Shown here: positions 44,892-54,127 of the stretch, one piece after another
How positions within the stretch are numbered: position 1 is the stretch's first letter
Layout of the letters: each line of letters starts with the position of its first letter
NCBI GenBank assembly: GCA_022539475.1
Contig: VCMS01000359.1
Span: 1 to 64,000 of the forward strand
Length of the DNA stretch: 64,000 bases
DNA from: Gracilaria domingensis
Taxonomy: Eukaryota > Rhodophyta > Florideophyceae > Gracilariales > Gracilariaceae
Direction of reading: 5' to 3'
Program-made: the position numbers and the translations under genes
Notes under the pieces: generated by a model
What the model was told of the DNA's origin: nothing
The model's database searches: none
The model's input: the letters and a program-made list of their open reading frames with translations, nothing else

Positions 44892-47041
44892 GGAATGAAC
44901 TGAACGAGGAAGAGTCCATGGAAGTGTTCCTGAAACGCGAAGTCAGTCTTTCTGCCCCATCGAATGAAGATGACGTTGAAGACCCAGACAACAACGCAGC
45001 TGTGTATCAGTTCCTTTTGGGACAAGTTGTGAACTTCAACACATTGCCGCGTGTTCGGAGCAGGACGAGCTCAATTAGAACTGCCACGACTTCCGTTCAG
45101 AATCGATTGCGGACGATGCTCAAGGTAATTCCGCCCCCCGCACCAGTGAAGCAGTCCGTGACGAAGAGGAGGACTCCCGCTGCTGCTGCTGCAACATCTG
45201 CCAGTGAAGAAGGGGAGCCGCGAAGAAGTGCACGAGAACGGGCGCAGGTGAGTTATAGGGAAATTGAGCACGGCCGAAATCGAGGTGCCATAGAAGTTCT
45301 GGATAGCTCTGAAGAAGAACAGCGGGCTCCGCCGAGGAAGAAACGGAGAAAGACTTTCACACAACAGATGAGATCTACTCTGAACAGCATGACACCGGAT
45401 GACCTGATGTCTCAACTAAATGAACATGTGCTGAGAGGAAGGTCGATGAAGGTTCAGTTCGTGGCATTGGGAGAGGGAGCGAATGCAGAGAACGCAGGCA
45501 GTTCTGCATTTGTGGATGACGATGAGCTTCTTTCTGTGACAGTTCCACGGGTTGTCACCGTCGAGAAAGATGCTGCGCCAGACGATCAGCAAGAGACAGG
45601 TGGGGGGTCATTTGATGACGAGTTACCTACAGCTCTTCCGGAATATGAGGAGCACGGACTTGTTCGAGGTGACCCATATGATGGCCCACCGAACCCATCA
45701 TGGTGCGGGTATGCCAGGCTGAGACCGCAGGAATGGCAAGGGAAGAACGTAATTGAGCACAAGGACCCCTGGCTCAGAGTCATTCACTTGCCGAAGGGAC
45801 ATAGGTCGGAGCTGCTAAGTGTCTCGAATCTCAGAGATGTACACCATCTTGTCTTTTGGCACGCTGCAAGGGCTGAACATCGCCTACGGGCGGAGACATT
45901 TGGTATGCAGTATCCCCGTACTCGACCGACAGGTATGGATGATGAAGAGGTGCTGTGGGTTGCTGCGAAGGAGCATGACGAATTTGGGCAAATGTTCTTC
46001 GCCCGAATGCAAGCTGAGCTAAGGCAGAATGGATATTGCGTGCTTGATGGTTTTGCGACGGATAATGGTGTCCCTAAATGGGAGGAGTTGGAAGAAGTTC
46101 GGGAGTTCGGAGATGTGTCGGGGAAGTTGGTGGACTTCTTCGAGAATGAGTATGGAGCGATGCCGGATATACGGAAAGGAGAGGAACAGAAGTCGTTTGT
46201 TCAAATAATCAACGATGATGAAGGATGGAAGGACGGTAGCGATGGACCATTTGAGGGGAGAGTGATGTCGACACGTTGGGGTACGGTGGAGAAGCCGGAG
46301 GATAATGAGGAGCTCAGGTGGGTTGTAAGGTCGCGTGCTTTACTTGATGTTCGAATGGGTACAATTGCTGCGGCTTTGGGACTATGGGACAATGAAAGGG
46401 AAGCTGTGAAGATGTACACTCCGAAAACTGGTGGTCGATTTCTGGGGACGACGAGAAAGTGCAAGCGCCAGACGCTGCACACCGACTTCAGTGGTCTGGT
46501 TACGAAGGAAACAATGAATACTGGCAACCCCGGATACTTTGTAATGGCCTATGGGAAAGAGGGCTTTCCTCTCTGGGTGAGCGCTGGAAGCCATCAACTG
46601 GTGGGGATGAACAACCAACAGTTGCGAGTGATGTCGGAGGTGTATCCAGCGAAGAAGATAATCATCCCACCGTACTCTGTATTCGTGGGCCGTGGTGATG
46701 TGACACATGCTGGAGCAAGTGGGAAGGACAAGGTGGATAGGCCCGAGTCTATGGATTTGCTGGTTAGATACCACATGTACATGGTACCAGAGGGCTACGC
46801 ACTACCTGATGCTGTTCATCGGGTGCGGGATTTCCGACCCACGTTTGTCAATGGTGACGAGGAGAAGGAGGCGGAGGATGAACTGTTGTCCGATAAGGAG
46901 GGTGGGGTGGTTGACATGGACGAAGACCAAGTGGTCGTGGAGATTGGTGTGGAAGCGGACGCCGGTAGAACCGAAGTGCTCGAGAGTAGTAGTGATGACG
47001 ATTTGCCAATAATGAGGCTGCGAGCGCCTCGAAGTGGATGA
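44888..47041 (+). CDS. 2-oxoglutarate/Fe(II) dioxygenase-like protein
   Basis: The frame opens with GTG in a GTGA overlap with the previous stop. The first ATG is at 44,918. Residues 1-300 are acidic or basic and disordered, with NLS-like KKRRKTF. A conserved-looking region from about residue 290 (NPSWCGYARLRPQEWQG) precedes a double-stranded beta-helix domain at about residues 500-640. It has the metal ligands LHTDF (H-x-D) and GDVTHAG (distal His), and the cosubstrate-type Arg in LLVRYHMY. Around these are TTRKCKRQ, PGYFVMAYG, PLWVSAGSHQL and IPPYSVFVGRGD. All three iron ligands are present. This is the layout of TET/JBP- and AlkB-like enzymes, but the exact subfamily is not determined. DNA, RNA or protein could be the substrate. 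The C-terminus is acidic. Confidence 0.7.
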   Translation: MRNELNEEESMEVFLKREVSLSAPSNEDDVEDPDNNAAVYQFLLGQVVNFNTLPRVRSRTSSIRTATTSVQNRLRTMLKVIPPPAPVKQSVTKRRTPAAAAATSASEEGEPRRSARERAQVSYREIEHGRNRGAIEVLDSSEEEQRAPPRKKRRKTFTQQMRSTLNSMTPDDLMSQLNEHVLRGRSMKVQFVALGEGANAENAGSSAFVDDDELLSVTVPRVVTVEKDAAPDDQQETGGGSFDDELPTALPEYEEHGLVRGDPYDGPPNPSWCGYARLRPQEWQGKNVIEHKDPWLRVIHLPKGHRSELLSVSNLRDVHHLVFWHAARAEHRLRAETFGMQYPRTRPTGMDDEEVLWVAAKEHDEFGQMFFARMQAELRQNGYCVLDGFATDNGVPKWEELEEVREFGDVSGKLVDFFENEYGAMPDIRKGEEQKSFVQIINDDEGWKDGSDGPFEGRVMSTRWGTVEKPEDNEELRWVVRSRALLDVRMGTIAAALGLWDNEREAVKMYTPKTGGRFLGTTRKCKRQTLHTDFSGLVTKETMNTGNPGYFVMAYGKEGFPLWVSAGSHQLVGMNNQQLRVMSEVYPAKKIIIPPYSVFVGRGDVTHAGASGKDKVDRPESMDLLVRYHMYMVPEGYALPDAVHRVRDFRPTFVNGDEEKEAEDELLSDKEGGVVDMDEDQVVVEIGVEADAGRTEVLESSSDDDLPIMRLRAPRSG

Positions 47042-47305
47042 GAATGAGATGATTAGTAAACTATGTGTGTCTTGCGAGTATTAAGAGTAGTATACTATTA
47101 CAAGGCTATACATATGAACATAGAAAAGGTGCGGCAGGCTGGTAATTGAACAAATGCCAAACGTCTTTGATCCAGTTGCGTCTAATTGCAACATGCCAAA
47201 TGCTCGGTATCGTTAACATCATTGGTGGCACCAGTCAATTCGCAATTGAACATGTAGCGTCCTAACATTTCTGAAACTGCACTTAAGGTTGCTCTTAAGA
47301 GAAGT

Positions 47306-48217
47306 ATGAAACTGAGAAGTCTATACAGTTCCTGTCTATGCGGTACTTGTGGCAGTATGGTGACTGTATCAGGAAAAATGGCAGAGGAACAGAGAGACTT
47401 GGCAGAAATTTCACCAAATATCTTGTCTAAGTTCATATATGCCAATGGTTACGGTATATTAAGTTCCGTTGATGGAACGTTGAGAAGAGAAGGAGAGTCA
47501 ATTCCAGAAGAAGTTGTGAAGTGTATGAAGTTCATTGACGAACGTGTTGGTTTCGGACTTGTAACAGGGGGTGATGTGGGCGACGTGGAGGGGAAAATGG
47601 AAGGACTCGGAGACTATAAGTTTGGTGTCTCGGCGAATCATGGAGCTTTCCTGCGTTTCTCTGACGAGAGGGAAATTAAGGGTGCATTCAATGATCACAC
47701 CCTTGACCACACTGTTGACGGACTACTGTTCCTGGCAAGGGATTTGAATAGGAGGCATGGTATTGTGAATGATGATGACAAGGGGTTCGTGGAGACCAGA
47801 AGTGATAGTGGCCTTCCCAATTTCGTGTACAACAAACTGTGGCAGTGGAAGGAAGAAGTGGATTCTGCTATTGGGGACCTGTTGCAGAAGATGGATGCGT
47901 TTGTTATCTATCCCGGCGATAAAAGTTGCGAAATTGTGGACAAGCGATACACAAAAGGAAGCGGAGGAGAAAATCTTGTGGATAATGAACCGAGATTTAT
48001 TGATACGGATGACGTCGTGACGTTCGGAAGTGCTTTCAGCGACGGGCCTTTGCATGAGGTAGGCGTGTACGGCGTTCACGTCAAAGAAGATTGTATCCCG
48101 GGTGGAGTACACAACCTGTTCGAAAGCGTGGAGGATGTACATTCGACAATTATGTTGGTGGCTCTGTTGTACGGCTACGAGGAAAAGCAGCACGATAAAA
48201 ACCACCATGATTCATAA
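47306..48217 (+). CDS. HAD-family phosphatase-like protein lacking the nucleophile
   Basis: Open frame of 303 aa. The HAD type-IIB layout is clear: motif I region ILSSVDGTLRREG, motif II VGFGLVTGGD, and motif IV TFGSAFSDGPLHE. It is closely related to the convergent neighbour, which reads VISDVDGTLKRAG and VAFGNASNDGPLYE. At 47,465-47,467 a TCC Ser replaces the nucleophile Asp of DxD, and both Asn of motif IV GNxxND are Ser here. Catalysis by the usual aspartyl-phosphate route should therefore be lost. The 28-residue N-terminal extension contains two Cys (SSCLCGTCG). Substrates in this family are sugar phosphates such as trehalose-6-phosphate, but the paralogue's substrate is unknown. It could be a regulator or sugar-phosphate sensor. 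Confidence 0.7.
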   Translation: MKLRSLYSSCLCGTCGSMVTVSGKMAEEQRDLAEISPNILSKFIYANGYGILSSVDGTLRREGESIPEEVVKCMKFIDERVGFGLVTGGDVGDVEGKMEGLGDYKFGVSANHGAFLRFSDEREIKGAFNDHTLDHTVDGLLFLARDLNRRHGIVNDDDKGFVETRSDSGLPNFVYNKLWQWKEEVDSAIGDLLQKMDAFVIYPGDKSCEIVDKRYTKGSGGENLVDNEPRFIDTDDVVTFGSAFSDGPLHEVGVYGVHVKEDCIPGGVHNLFESVEDVHSTIMLVALLYGYEEKQHDKNHHDS

Positions 48218-48269
48218 AAGGGTATTGAGATATATACGACACTTTTATTACTGAGATCTCATATCATAG

Positions 48270-49142
48270 CTAAGTATTAAAGGCATCGTAGCACTTGAAA
48301 CAAATTCCAAGAGCATTTCTAAACCATTGACACTTGCATTTTCTGTACCCGTACAGTTCTGCCACCCTTCTGATGGTCTCATGCACGTCCTCCACCCCAT
48401 CAACAAGATATGTTACCGCTGGTGGAGGGTCGTCTCCCTTCACATGAACTGCGAGGGTTGCCATTTCATATAGAGGACCATCATTGGAAGCATTCCCGAA
48501 AGCAACGATTAAATGTGTGTCGAACTGGGGGTCGTTTTCAACCAAGGCTAGCGCCCCACTATTTTTCGTGAAACGAATGTCCCCTATGTCACAGTTTTCA
48601 TCTTGCGGGTACGCAACCAGGTTCGGAAAGGATGTCAACACTTTTGAAATACCGGAGTTAGCTTCTGTTTTCCACTTCGACAGTCCATTGTACGTGAAGT
48701 TAGGGAGTCCACTGTCTTTTCTAGTGCTCACCACTGCTTGTTGACGCTCTTCGTGAAGTCCGTGCGATTCATTTAAGGAGAGTGCAAGTCTCTCAAGTTC
48801 GGCTGCACATCTTTCGTAGCCTTCCCTGTCAAGGTCCTGATCAATTTCGGTACCATTGGATAATCTCACCCGTGCGCCTTGGTTTCCAGAGATGCCAAAA
48901 GTGTAGCCACCCAGGTGCTCCATGAAACTCTCGGCATCCTCTATATCTCGCTCAGTAGCAATTCCGAAACCAACGAGTGCGTTGATGTACTTCATGCATT
49001 TGACTGTTTCGGCAGGAATGTTCTCCCCAGCTCTTTTCAGAGTACCGTCAACATCACTAATCACGGCGTAGCCTTTTTCGAATATTTCGTTAGCCAGCTG
49101 CTGAGGAGTTACTTCTTGGGCTCTAACTTCTGAGTTATACAT
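48270..49142 (-). CDS. HAD-family (type IIB, trehalose/sugar-phosphate phosphatase-like) protein
   Basis: 290 aa from ATG 49,142. Motif I is SDVDGTLKR (nucleophile Asp and general acid Asp present). Motif II is VGFGIATERD. A Lys is found in IRFTKNSGA, and motif IV is FGNASNDGPLYEMA. Length and order fit Cof/trehalose-phosphatase-type HAD IIB enzymes. A ~50-residue Cys-containing tail (YRKCKCQWFRNALGICFKCYD) could bind metal and is absent from the paralogue. It converges with its paralogue with about 50 bp between stops, so the pair arose by inverted duplication. No signal peptide, so probably cytosolic. The specific substrate is unknown. Confidence 0.75.
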   Translation of the reverse strand: MYNSEVRAQEVTPQQLANEIFEKGYAVISDVDGTLKRAGENIPAETVKCMKYINALVGFGIATERDIEDAESFMEHLGGYTFGISGNQGARVRLSNGTEIDQDLDREGYERCAAELERLALSLNESHGLHEERQQAVVSTRKDSGLPNFTYNGLSKWKTEANSGISKVLTSFPNLVAYPQDENCDIGDIRFTKNSGALALVENDPQFDTHLIVAFGNASNDGPLYEMATLAVHVKGDDPPPAVTYLVDGVEDVHETIRRVAELYGYRKCKCQWFRNALGICFKCYDAFNT

Positions 49143-49769
49143 GTTTTGAAAGCTTTCGAAAGGGTTCGTTTTGCAAATGGGTGTGGGTATACGAATGAGA
49201 AGGATGTGATTGATGTTTACAAGGTGTTTCGTAGTATAAAAAGAGTCTAAGAACGACCATATACGGGTATTGTAGTACTGTTTTAAAACGTTACTAGGAG
49301 GAGAAGTTTTTGCATCGATTTGAAGTAAAGAAAGGATGATTTAGTCATAAATTATATGCACGGGTTCAAGTGGGTAAAGAAAACTGTAAATATCTTTAAC
49401 ATGAGCTTAGAAATCAAGAAGAGTAAAACAACCTCCATTACGGGTTGAAACCCATAAAAGGTTTACCTTACTTTATACGGGTGCCCCAAGTAATGCAAAC
49501 GCTTAGTTCTTCAGAAATATCACAATTTTTGTACTTGTTTCGTTACTAGTATCGTGCACTTTAATGATATGGAATGACCATTTTCTATCTAGCAAAATCC
49601 TAGCGAAGTATTAGTGATAAGGGATGTAGGATTTAAAGGGGCATATTTGAACCACAGAAGGACGAACAATATAAGTAATGTAATAGGAACAGGTCATTTC
49701 GATAAAGTAACTTTTATGTTTAACTATCTCTAAAAGGTTTACAACACCGAAAAGTCATGTGTTCTAACC
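49143..49769. other. Intergenic, AT-rich, no gene seen
   Basis: No frame longer than a few tens of codons. It contains the presumptive promoter of the minus-strand HAD gene (a GTATAAAA-like run read on either strand at about 49,236) and the 3' flank of the next minus-strand gene. Confidence 0.5.
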
Positions 49770-50672
49770 TCAAAGCTGGGGGAATGGGGAGGGGGATAAC
49801 TTTTCCTTAACAACGTTGACGTAGTTTGTATGAAAAGGAGCGGGGTCACCGCCTACAATGTTTCTTTCTTGGCGGGAAAAGTCGTAGAAGTACGCGTTCC
49901 TAAACTGAAAGTCGGAGAAAGAAGTAGGGAAGCCAATGAGAGTTTTCCCATATGCAAGAAGTCGCCCAACGGTCTCTTCCAGGTTGAAAGTAGTACCTGT
50001 CTTAAGCGAAACTATCTTCAACAGCTCTTTCATTATTGTGAGCACAACCGTACTGCACTCCGTAGCGACTACGTCCATAGGAATGAAACCTCTTGAAGCC
50101 CCGACGATGTTGAACGCTGATAGCCACACGAGCTTCTCATAATAGCTTACGAGAAATGTGTCTTCGTCGACAACCCCGCAAGTGAGACCCATAGACCTAA
50201 ACCTGTCTGCAACGTTGGAGGCCCACTTTCCTGTTGCGACAGTGAGACCATCCGGACTTTGAGGAGTGACACCATCCTGCGGAGCTGCGTTTCTTGAGGG
50301 GACACCAACGTATAGGACAACTTTTGAACATGTGTCCACACCGAGCTTCGAAACCAATGGTATGATGTCTCCATTCTGGAAGAAAACGAGATTCTCTCTG
50401 AGCGAATAAGGGCAAGCCTGAATTACGGTCTCCAGGGTGTTCGTTCTTCCACAAACTAGTATCGGTACATCAGAAAGATGAGAGGTAGCAGCCATGCTGC
50501 AGAATTCGTGTGCGGAAATGACCGTATCTTCTTCGTTCGCCAGCATGGTACCTATACGCCCCCTTCCAACAATAACGGCCCGAGTCCTTCGGGCGGGAGA
50601 TGAGGTCTGAGGGACGTCAGAGTATCTGGGACTCGGAGGCGGAGTGGGAGGCATGTCGCACTGGGAGTTCAT
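49770..50672 (-). CDS. Ketopantoate-reductase-like (ApbA/PanE family) NAD(P)-binding protein
   Basis: The frame is open to 50,873, but I choose ATG 50,672 (MNSQCDMPPTPPPSPRYSD) because the 67 residues upstream are Ser/Phe-rich and read like a translated leader. The dinucleotide-binding start is VIVGRGRIGTML (consensus GxGxxG). There follows LVCGRTNTL, the middle VLYVGVPSRN, and the family's C-domain motif YEKLVWLSAFNIVGA, where Lys and Asn are the residues used in ketopantoate reductase (KLxxNxxxN-like). The end is FHTNYVNVV. The family reduces 2-oxo acids such as ketopantoate in pantothenate synthesis. The actual substrate may differ. No transit peptide is obvious from the chosen start. Confidence 0.65.
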   Translation of the reverse strand: MNSQCDMPPTPPPSPRYSDVPQTSSPARRTRAVIVGRGRIGTMLANEEDTVISAHEFCSMAATSHLSDVPILVCGRTNTLETVIQACPYSLRENLVFFQNGDIIPLVSKLGVDTCSKVVLYVGVPSRNAAPQDGVTPQSPDGLTVATGKWASNVADRFRSMGLTCGVVDEDTFLVSYYEKLVWLSAFNIVGASRGFIPMDVVATECSTVVLTIMKELLKIVSLKTGTTFNLEETVGRLLAYGKTLIGFPTSFSDFQFRNAYFYDFSRQERNIVGGDPAPFHTNYVNVVKEKLSPSPFPQL

Positions 50673-51069
50673 TGCAAGTGTTCGAATGTTTTTGTGTGAC
50701 GATAGAAATGGAAGATGGGGCGGAGAACTGCTGGGGTAAAGAGTGATACTTAAGTAAAAACGGTTAGGAAGCGCAGAACGGGAACATGGTTCACTTTGTG
50801 AAAGTGAGCGAAATGTATGATATGTGATTGTACTGAATGAATGATAGGGCTTGTATGAGACGACAAGCCACAAAGTGTGATGATGTTTTATGAAAGGTAG
50901 GTGGAAGAGTAGAAAGTGTGCAATGAATGAAACTGATTTCGAACCTGAGTTGTAAAGTAGTTGTAAAGTACGAGTTACGGGGAGCTTGAATACAGGATGA
51001 AAGGAGCCATTTTGGCTTCATAAATGACGTGAACGGGTTCTATAGCTTCACTTGGATTGCCATAATTAA

Positions 51070-51390
51070 AAGGATGGAGTTGGATTGCGCCCGAATACGT
51101 CTATAAAGGTCGTAGAAGCACTTATGAACGAAGGAGTTGTAGACATGTTATTGTTGATGACGGTGGAGCCAGGGTTTGGAGGACAGGCGTTTATGGAGGG
51201 TGTTCTTGACAAGGTGCGACATGCAAGGGAGTTGTACCCAAGAATAGGGATACAGGTGGATGGGGGTATTGGACTGAGTACTGTGAAAGGAGTAGTGAAG
51301 GCCGGTGCAAACATTTCAGTTGCAGGATCTGCCATCTTTGGCTCGAGTAACCCAGCTCATGTCATAGCTGGTTTTCGAAAGGTTGGTTAG
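51070..51390 (+). pseudogene. RPE: Ribulose-phosphate 3-epimerase, C-terminal fragment
   Basis: The frame is open from 51,070, after an in-frame TAA at 51,067. It reads GVGLRPNTSIKVVE, VVDMLLLMTVEPGFGGQ, IGIQVDGGIGLSTVKGVVKAGANISVAGSAIFG. These are the second-half motifs of RPE: the catalytic Asp in VDGG and the phosphate-binding GG/AGS loops. RPE has about 220 residues, of which about 105 remain. The first half, with the metal-binding HxD, is not found upstream within 1 kb. A preceding AATTAAAAG could be an acceptor site for a distant exon, so an intron-split gene is the alternative. RPE works in the pentose phosphate and Calvin cycles. Confidence 0.75.
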
Positions 51391-51440
51391 AGATAGTAGC
51401 ATAAATTTATTGTTTATTACATTGTTACCTTTACGTGTTA

Positions 51441-51564
51441 TCACGACTATATTCTCCGTCTCCATTGGAGATGTATTTCTCTTGTATCACAACCGGGAAA
51501 GGATGTGAGAGAACATAAATATATCCCCAGTGGACGCTGAGAGGGAGGATGAACTACTCTACGT
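51441..51564. repeat. Long imperfect hairpin, unit 1 of 3
   Basis: The 5' arm (about 51,441-51,494) pairs with the 3' arm (about 51,502-51,564). TATCACAACC pairs at the apex side with GGATGTGAGA, and further out TCCATTGGAGA pairs with TCCCCAGTGGA. The loop is short (GGAAA). Confidence 0.65.
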
Positions 51565-51571
51565 GCTACCA

Positions 51572-51678
51572 TTGTTACCCATCTGGTGTCGAGTGGTGAC
51601 ATATACTTTTTTTGTCACAACCCACAAAGGATGTGACGGAAGAAGAACATGCCCCCAGTCGAGACAGAGGGTGAGCAA
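51572..51678. repeat. Long imperfect hairpin, unit 2 of 3
   Basis: Same scheme as unit 1. TTGTTACCCATCTGG and GTCACAACC on the 5' side pair with GGATGTGAC and CAGAGGGTGAGCAA on the 3' side. Its centre is about 126 bp from the centre of unit 1. Confidence 0.65.
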
Positions 51679-51701
51679 CTCTAAGTACAATCACTAGTCC
51701 C

Positions 51702-51800
51702 TAGCTTGCCTCCACTGGCAATATCTTCCTGTTTTGCTATAACCATCGAGTGAGGTTATGGTGGAAGAGAAAAATATCGCCGGTCGAGGCGAGGTGGGTG
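51702..51800. repeat. Long imperfect hairpin, unit 3 of 3
   Basis: CTATAACC (5' side) pairs with GGTTATGG (3' side), where units 1-2 have CACAACC and GGATGTG. Base changes on both arms keep the stem. The outer parts CCTCCACTGGCAATATCTT and AATATCGCCGGTCGAGGCGAGG also pair. Its centre is about 122 bp from the centre of unit 2. Confidence 0.65.
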
Positions 51801-52023
51801 GGGACTATGTGAAGAGGGGACAGAGAGATGGCGCTTAAATATTGGAAGGTGCGGAGGTGTACAGTAGATGTTTTGGCGGGAAATGGGATGAGGGAAACAG
51901 GGACAATCATGGTGCTGGATATAGCCCGTGTGGTTGGACAGTGGGGGTGGACAGCACAGTTTAGCTCGATTGCACTGTATCGCAGCGGAAACTTCGATCC
52001 AACTACTACTTCTTTTTCTGAAG

Positions 52024-52952
52024 ATGTCGAACGGATACGTGAAGAATGAGGAGCTGTTGGCGCTGTTGGAGGGGGAGGAGGTACCGCAGACGCCGTCACC
52101 AAAGCGGGAAGAGGACGTGATTACGGCGGCTGGTCGGATGTCGCAGAAGAAGGAAGTGGCCGATGAAGGAAAGAAGTGTGAGGCGAGGAGAGGGGATGGT
52201 GATGAGGTGGAGAAGGGGGTAGAATTGGAGGGGGAGGGGGTCGCAATGGAGAGAAGGGGTGCGGTGCATCTGAGTCAGTTAGAGGTTGGAGACCAGATAG
52301 AGAGTGGGGGCGGAGAGGGTGACAGGGAGATGCGGTTTGTGGGGGAGATGAAGGCGAGGGTGGGGATGTTGGGGTTGGTGATGAAGGAGCAACTGGACGA
52401 TGGAATTGTGGAGATGTAACGGAAATGGGCGGTGTGGTGCTGAGTGGGGGTGGTAGTGGTGTTTCGGTTGAGGCGATTTCGAGCCTGCGGAATTCGTTGT
52501 CGGTATTGGGAGTGGAGATGAGAAATCATGTGTATGGGATAGTGGAGTGTGCGGGAAGGGAGGTTGGAGAGTTGCGGGAGGAGAATAGGGTTCTGAACGA
52601 GAGGTTGGACGTGCTGGAGAAGGAGGTGAAGGAGCTGTGCAAGAGGCAAAGATTGGTGGAAGAGGAGACGGTGAAAGGAGGTGTGGAGGGAAAGACGGAG
52701 AAGGGAAGTGTGGGAAGGGTGGCGGTGCAGAAGGGGTCTCCTGTGACACCGAAGACAAAGGGTGGTGGGGTTGGGGATGGGAAGAGCCGTCTGAAGAAGA
52801 GGCGTAAGGAGATGAAGAAGGTGGTGGAGGAGGTGCCGCGGGAGGGAGTGGGAGCTCCGGTGGTGACTGGGTTTAGGAGTGCGGCGGAGGTAGCGCGGAC
52901 TGCGAAGGGGATTCTGAGGGGACAGGAGGAGAGAAGGATGGGATGGATTTGA
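52024..52952 (+). CDS. Glu/Gly-rich coiled-coil protein, two frames
   Basis: ATG 52,024 (MSNGYVKNEELLALLEGEEV) opens a frame to TAA 52,417-52,419. The next frame is 52,425-52,952. The first half is acidic and disordered. The second has a heptad-like coiled coil (SLRNSLSVLGVEMRNHVYGIV; VGELREENRVLNERLDVLEKEVKELCKRQ) and a basic C-terminus (KSRLKKRRKEMKKV). The two frames meet around GAGATGTAACGGAAATG with a one-base offset and together would have the architecture of one protein. No family was recognised. The triple hairpin lies directly upstream. High purine content makes the opposite strand open over most of this range, but that Pro/His/Ser-rich frame is a shadow. Confidence 0.5.
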
Positions 52953-53391
52953 AGCCGTTTTGGGGCGAGGCGGGTATACGAGAAAGGGGAGAGTTGTGCA
53001 CCTGACTTCTACAAAATGAACGCGTGATGGGCGAGAAATGGGTAAATAGCGGGGGTGGTGTGGACTGGGAAGAAGTGATGGGATGATTGAGGTGGGATGA
53101 GTTGCGATTGGCATTGCAACATGGGAGAAAATGGAAACGCAAACTAGCACGAGTGCAGTTTTGAGAGAGGGTCGCGGAAAAGAGTGAATGGGGTGGTGCG
53201 GCGAAGTAGAACCTCTACAAAAACTAGGGGACCCAAGAACTAAACTGCGCGAGATGGAATTTAATATTCCAAAATTTCTTGATTTTTTGAGTGCCAGCCT
53301 CTGCTACCCCCTCGCGCGCCCCAAATAGACCCAAAATTAGCTTAGTTTCCAAAGCGAACAGACTATATTCCACTTTGCAGAACACAGACGT
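52953..53391. other. No gene seen
   Basis: Purine-rich at first, then more AT-rich. Only short frames, and nothing recognised. Confidence 0.4.
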
Positions 53392-54127
53392 GTGGGGTCA
53401 CGCATGATTGAGAATCCGCATTCGGAGTATTGGATGCTCCTCATCGCCGAATGGGCCGCTCGCGTTGCCCCGTTCATGCTATGGGAAGCATACGACCAGA
53501 ACCGTGTTTGGTATTTGCCTCCGAGGTTACGGAATGTGATTAGATCACTGGACTTATACACCGCGCTCGGTTTGGACGACAACGTCAGCGAGGTCATCAG
53601 CCTTATCGATCTCATCGATTCCATTGATTGGATTACCGTTCCGGCGGAAAACGTCCCCAGAGGCGCTCGTTCGCACTACGACCGTTCGCCAGGGCGAAGA
53701 CATCCGGGTGCCGGTGACTACGTGTATTACGATCCCTGGGAGGGAATTACCGTCCCGAAGGAGCGGGCTCTCGTCCTACGCGGATTTCCTCGAGTGGTTC
53801 CGAGCGATCACCCTATTGGGTTCATGTTTTCCGACAACTATTACTGCGTAGCAGAGGAGGACGATCCAATGGTAGATGATACTGTGGAAGACCCGACAAC
53901 GGGAGGTCCGTCGGCGGCTTCCGCAGTAGTTCCGGTCGTCGGAGGGGCGGCTGCACCAGTGGCTCCTTTCGGTTGAGGCGTGGGCCTTTCGCAGGGGAAT
54001 ATGACCCTTGTGTGATAGCGGTGCGCAACCAACTCCTCGGACTTGGGGTTCCGGTTCCACCAGATATGTACGACCTCGGCCAGCTGTTGGCATTGGGCGC
54101 GCAGGCTTTCGCGAGTCAGCCTCCCTA
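53392..54127 (+). CDS. Hypothetical protein, unrecognised
   Basis: The frame 53,392-53,976 (ATG at 53,404) encodes IENPHSEYWMLLIAEWAARVAPFMLW, a Trp/Tyr-rich region (YVYYDPWEGITVPKERALVLRGF), an acidic patch (EEDDPMVDDTVED), and an Ala/Val/Gly-rich tail. Just beyond, a second frame stays open to the TAA at about 54,125-54,127 (EYDPCVIAVRNQLLGLGVPV; MYDLGQLLALGAQAF). It reads like a continuation displaced by a one-base change. I know no family with this order. The surroundings are otherwise gene-poor. Confidence 0.4.

Noticed and set aside
43128-47041. Giant-virus insertion (ParB-like, dioxygenase, methyltransferase, SET)
   Set aside because: Such domains occur in large viruses, but no capsid, packaging ATPase or polymerase gene is present, and a transposase is.
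52275-53150. 291-codon Pro/His/Ser-rich minus-strand frame
   Set aside because: It mirrors a purine-rich coding strand (coiled-coil ORF) and has only low-complexity content.
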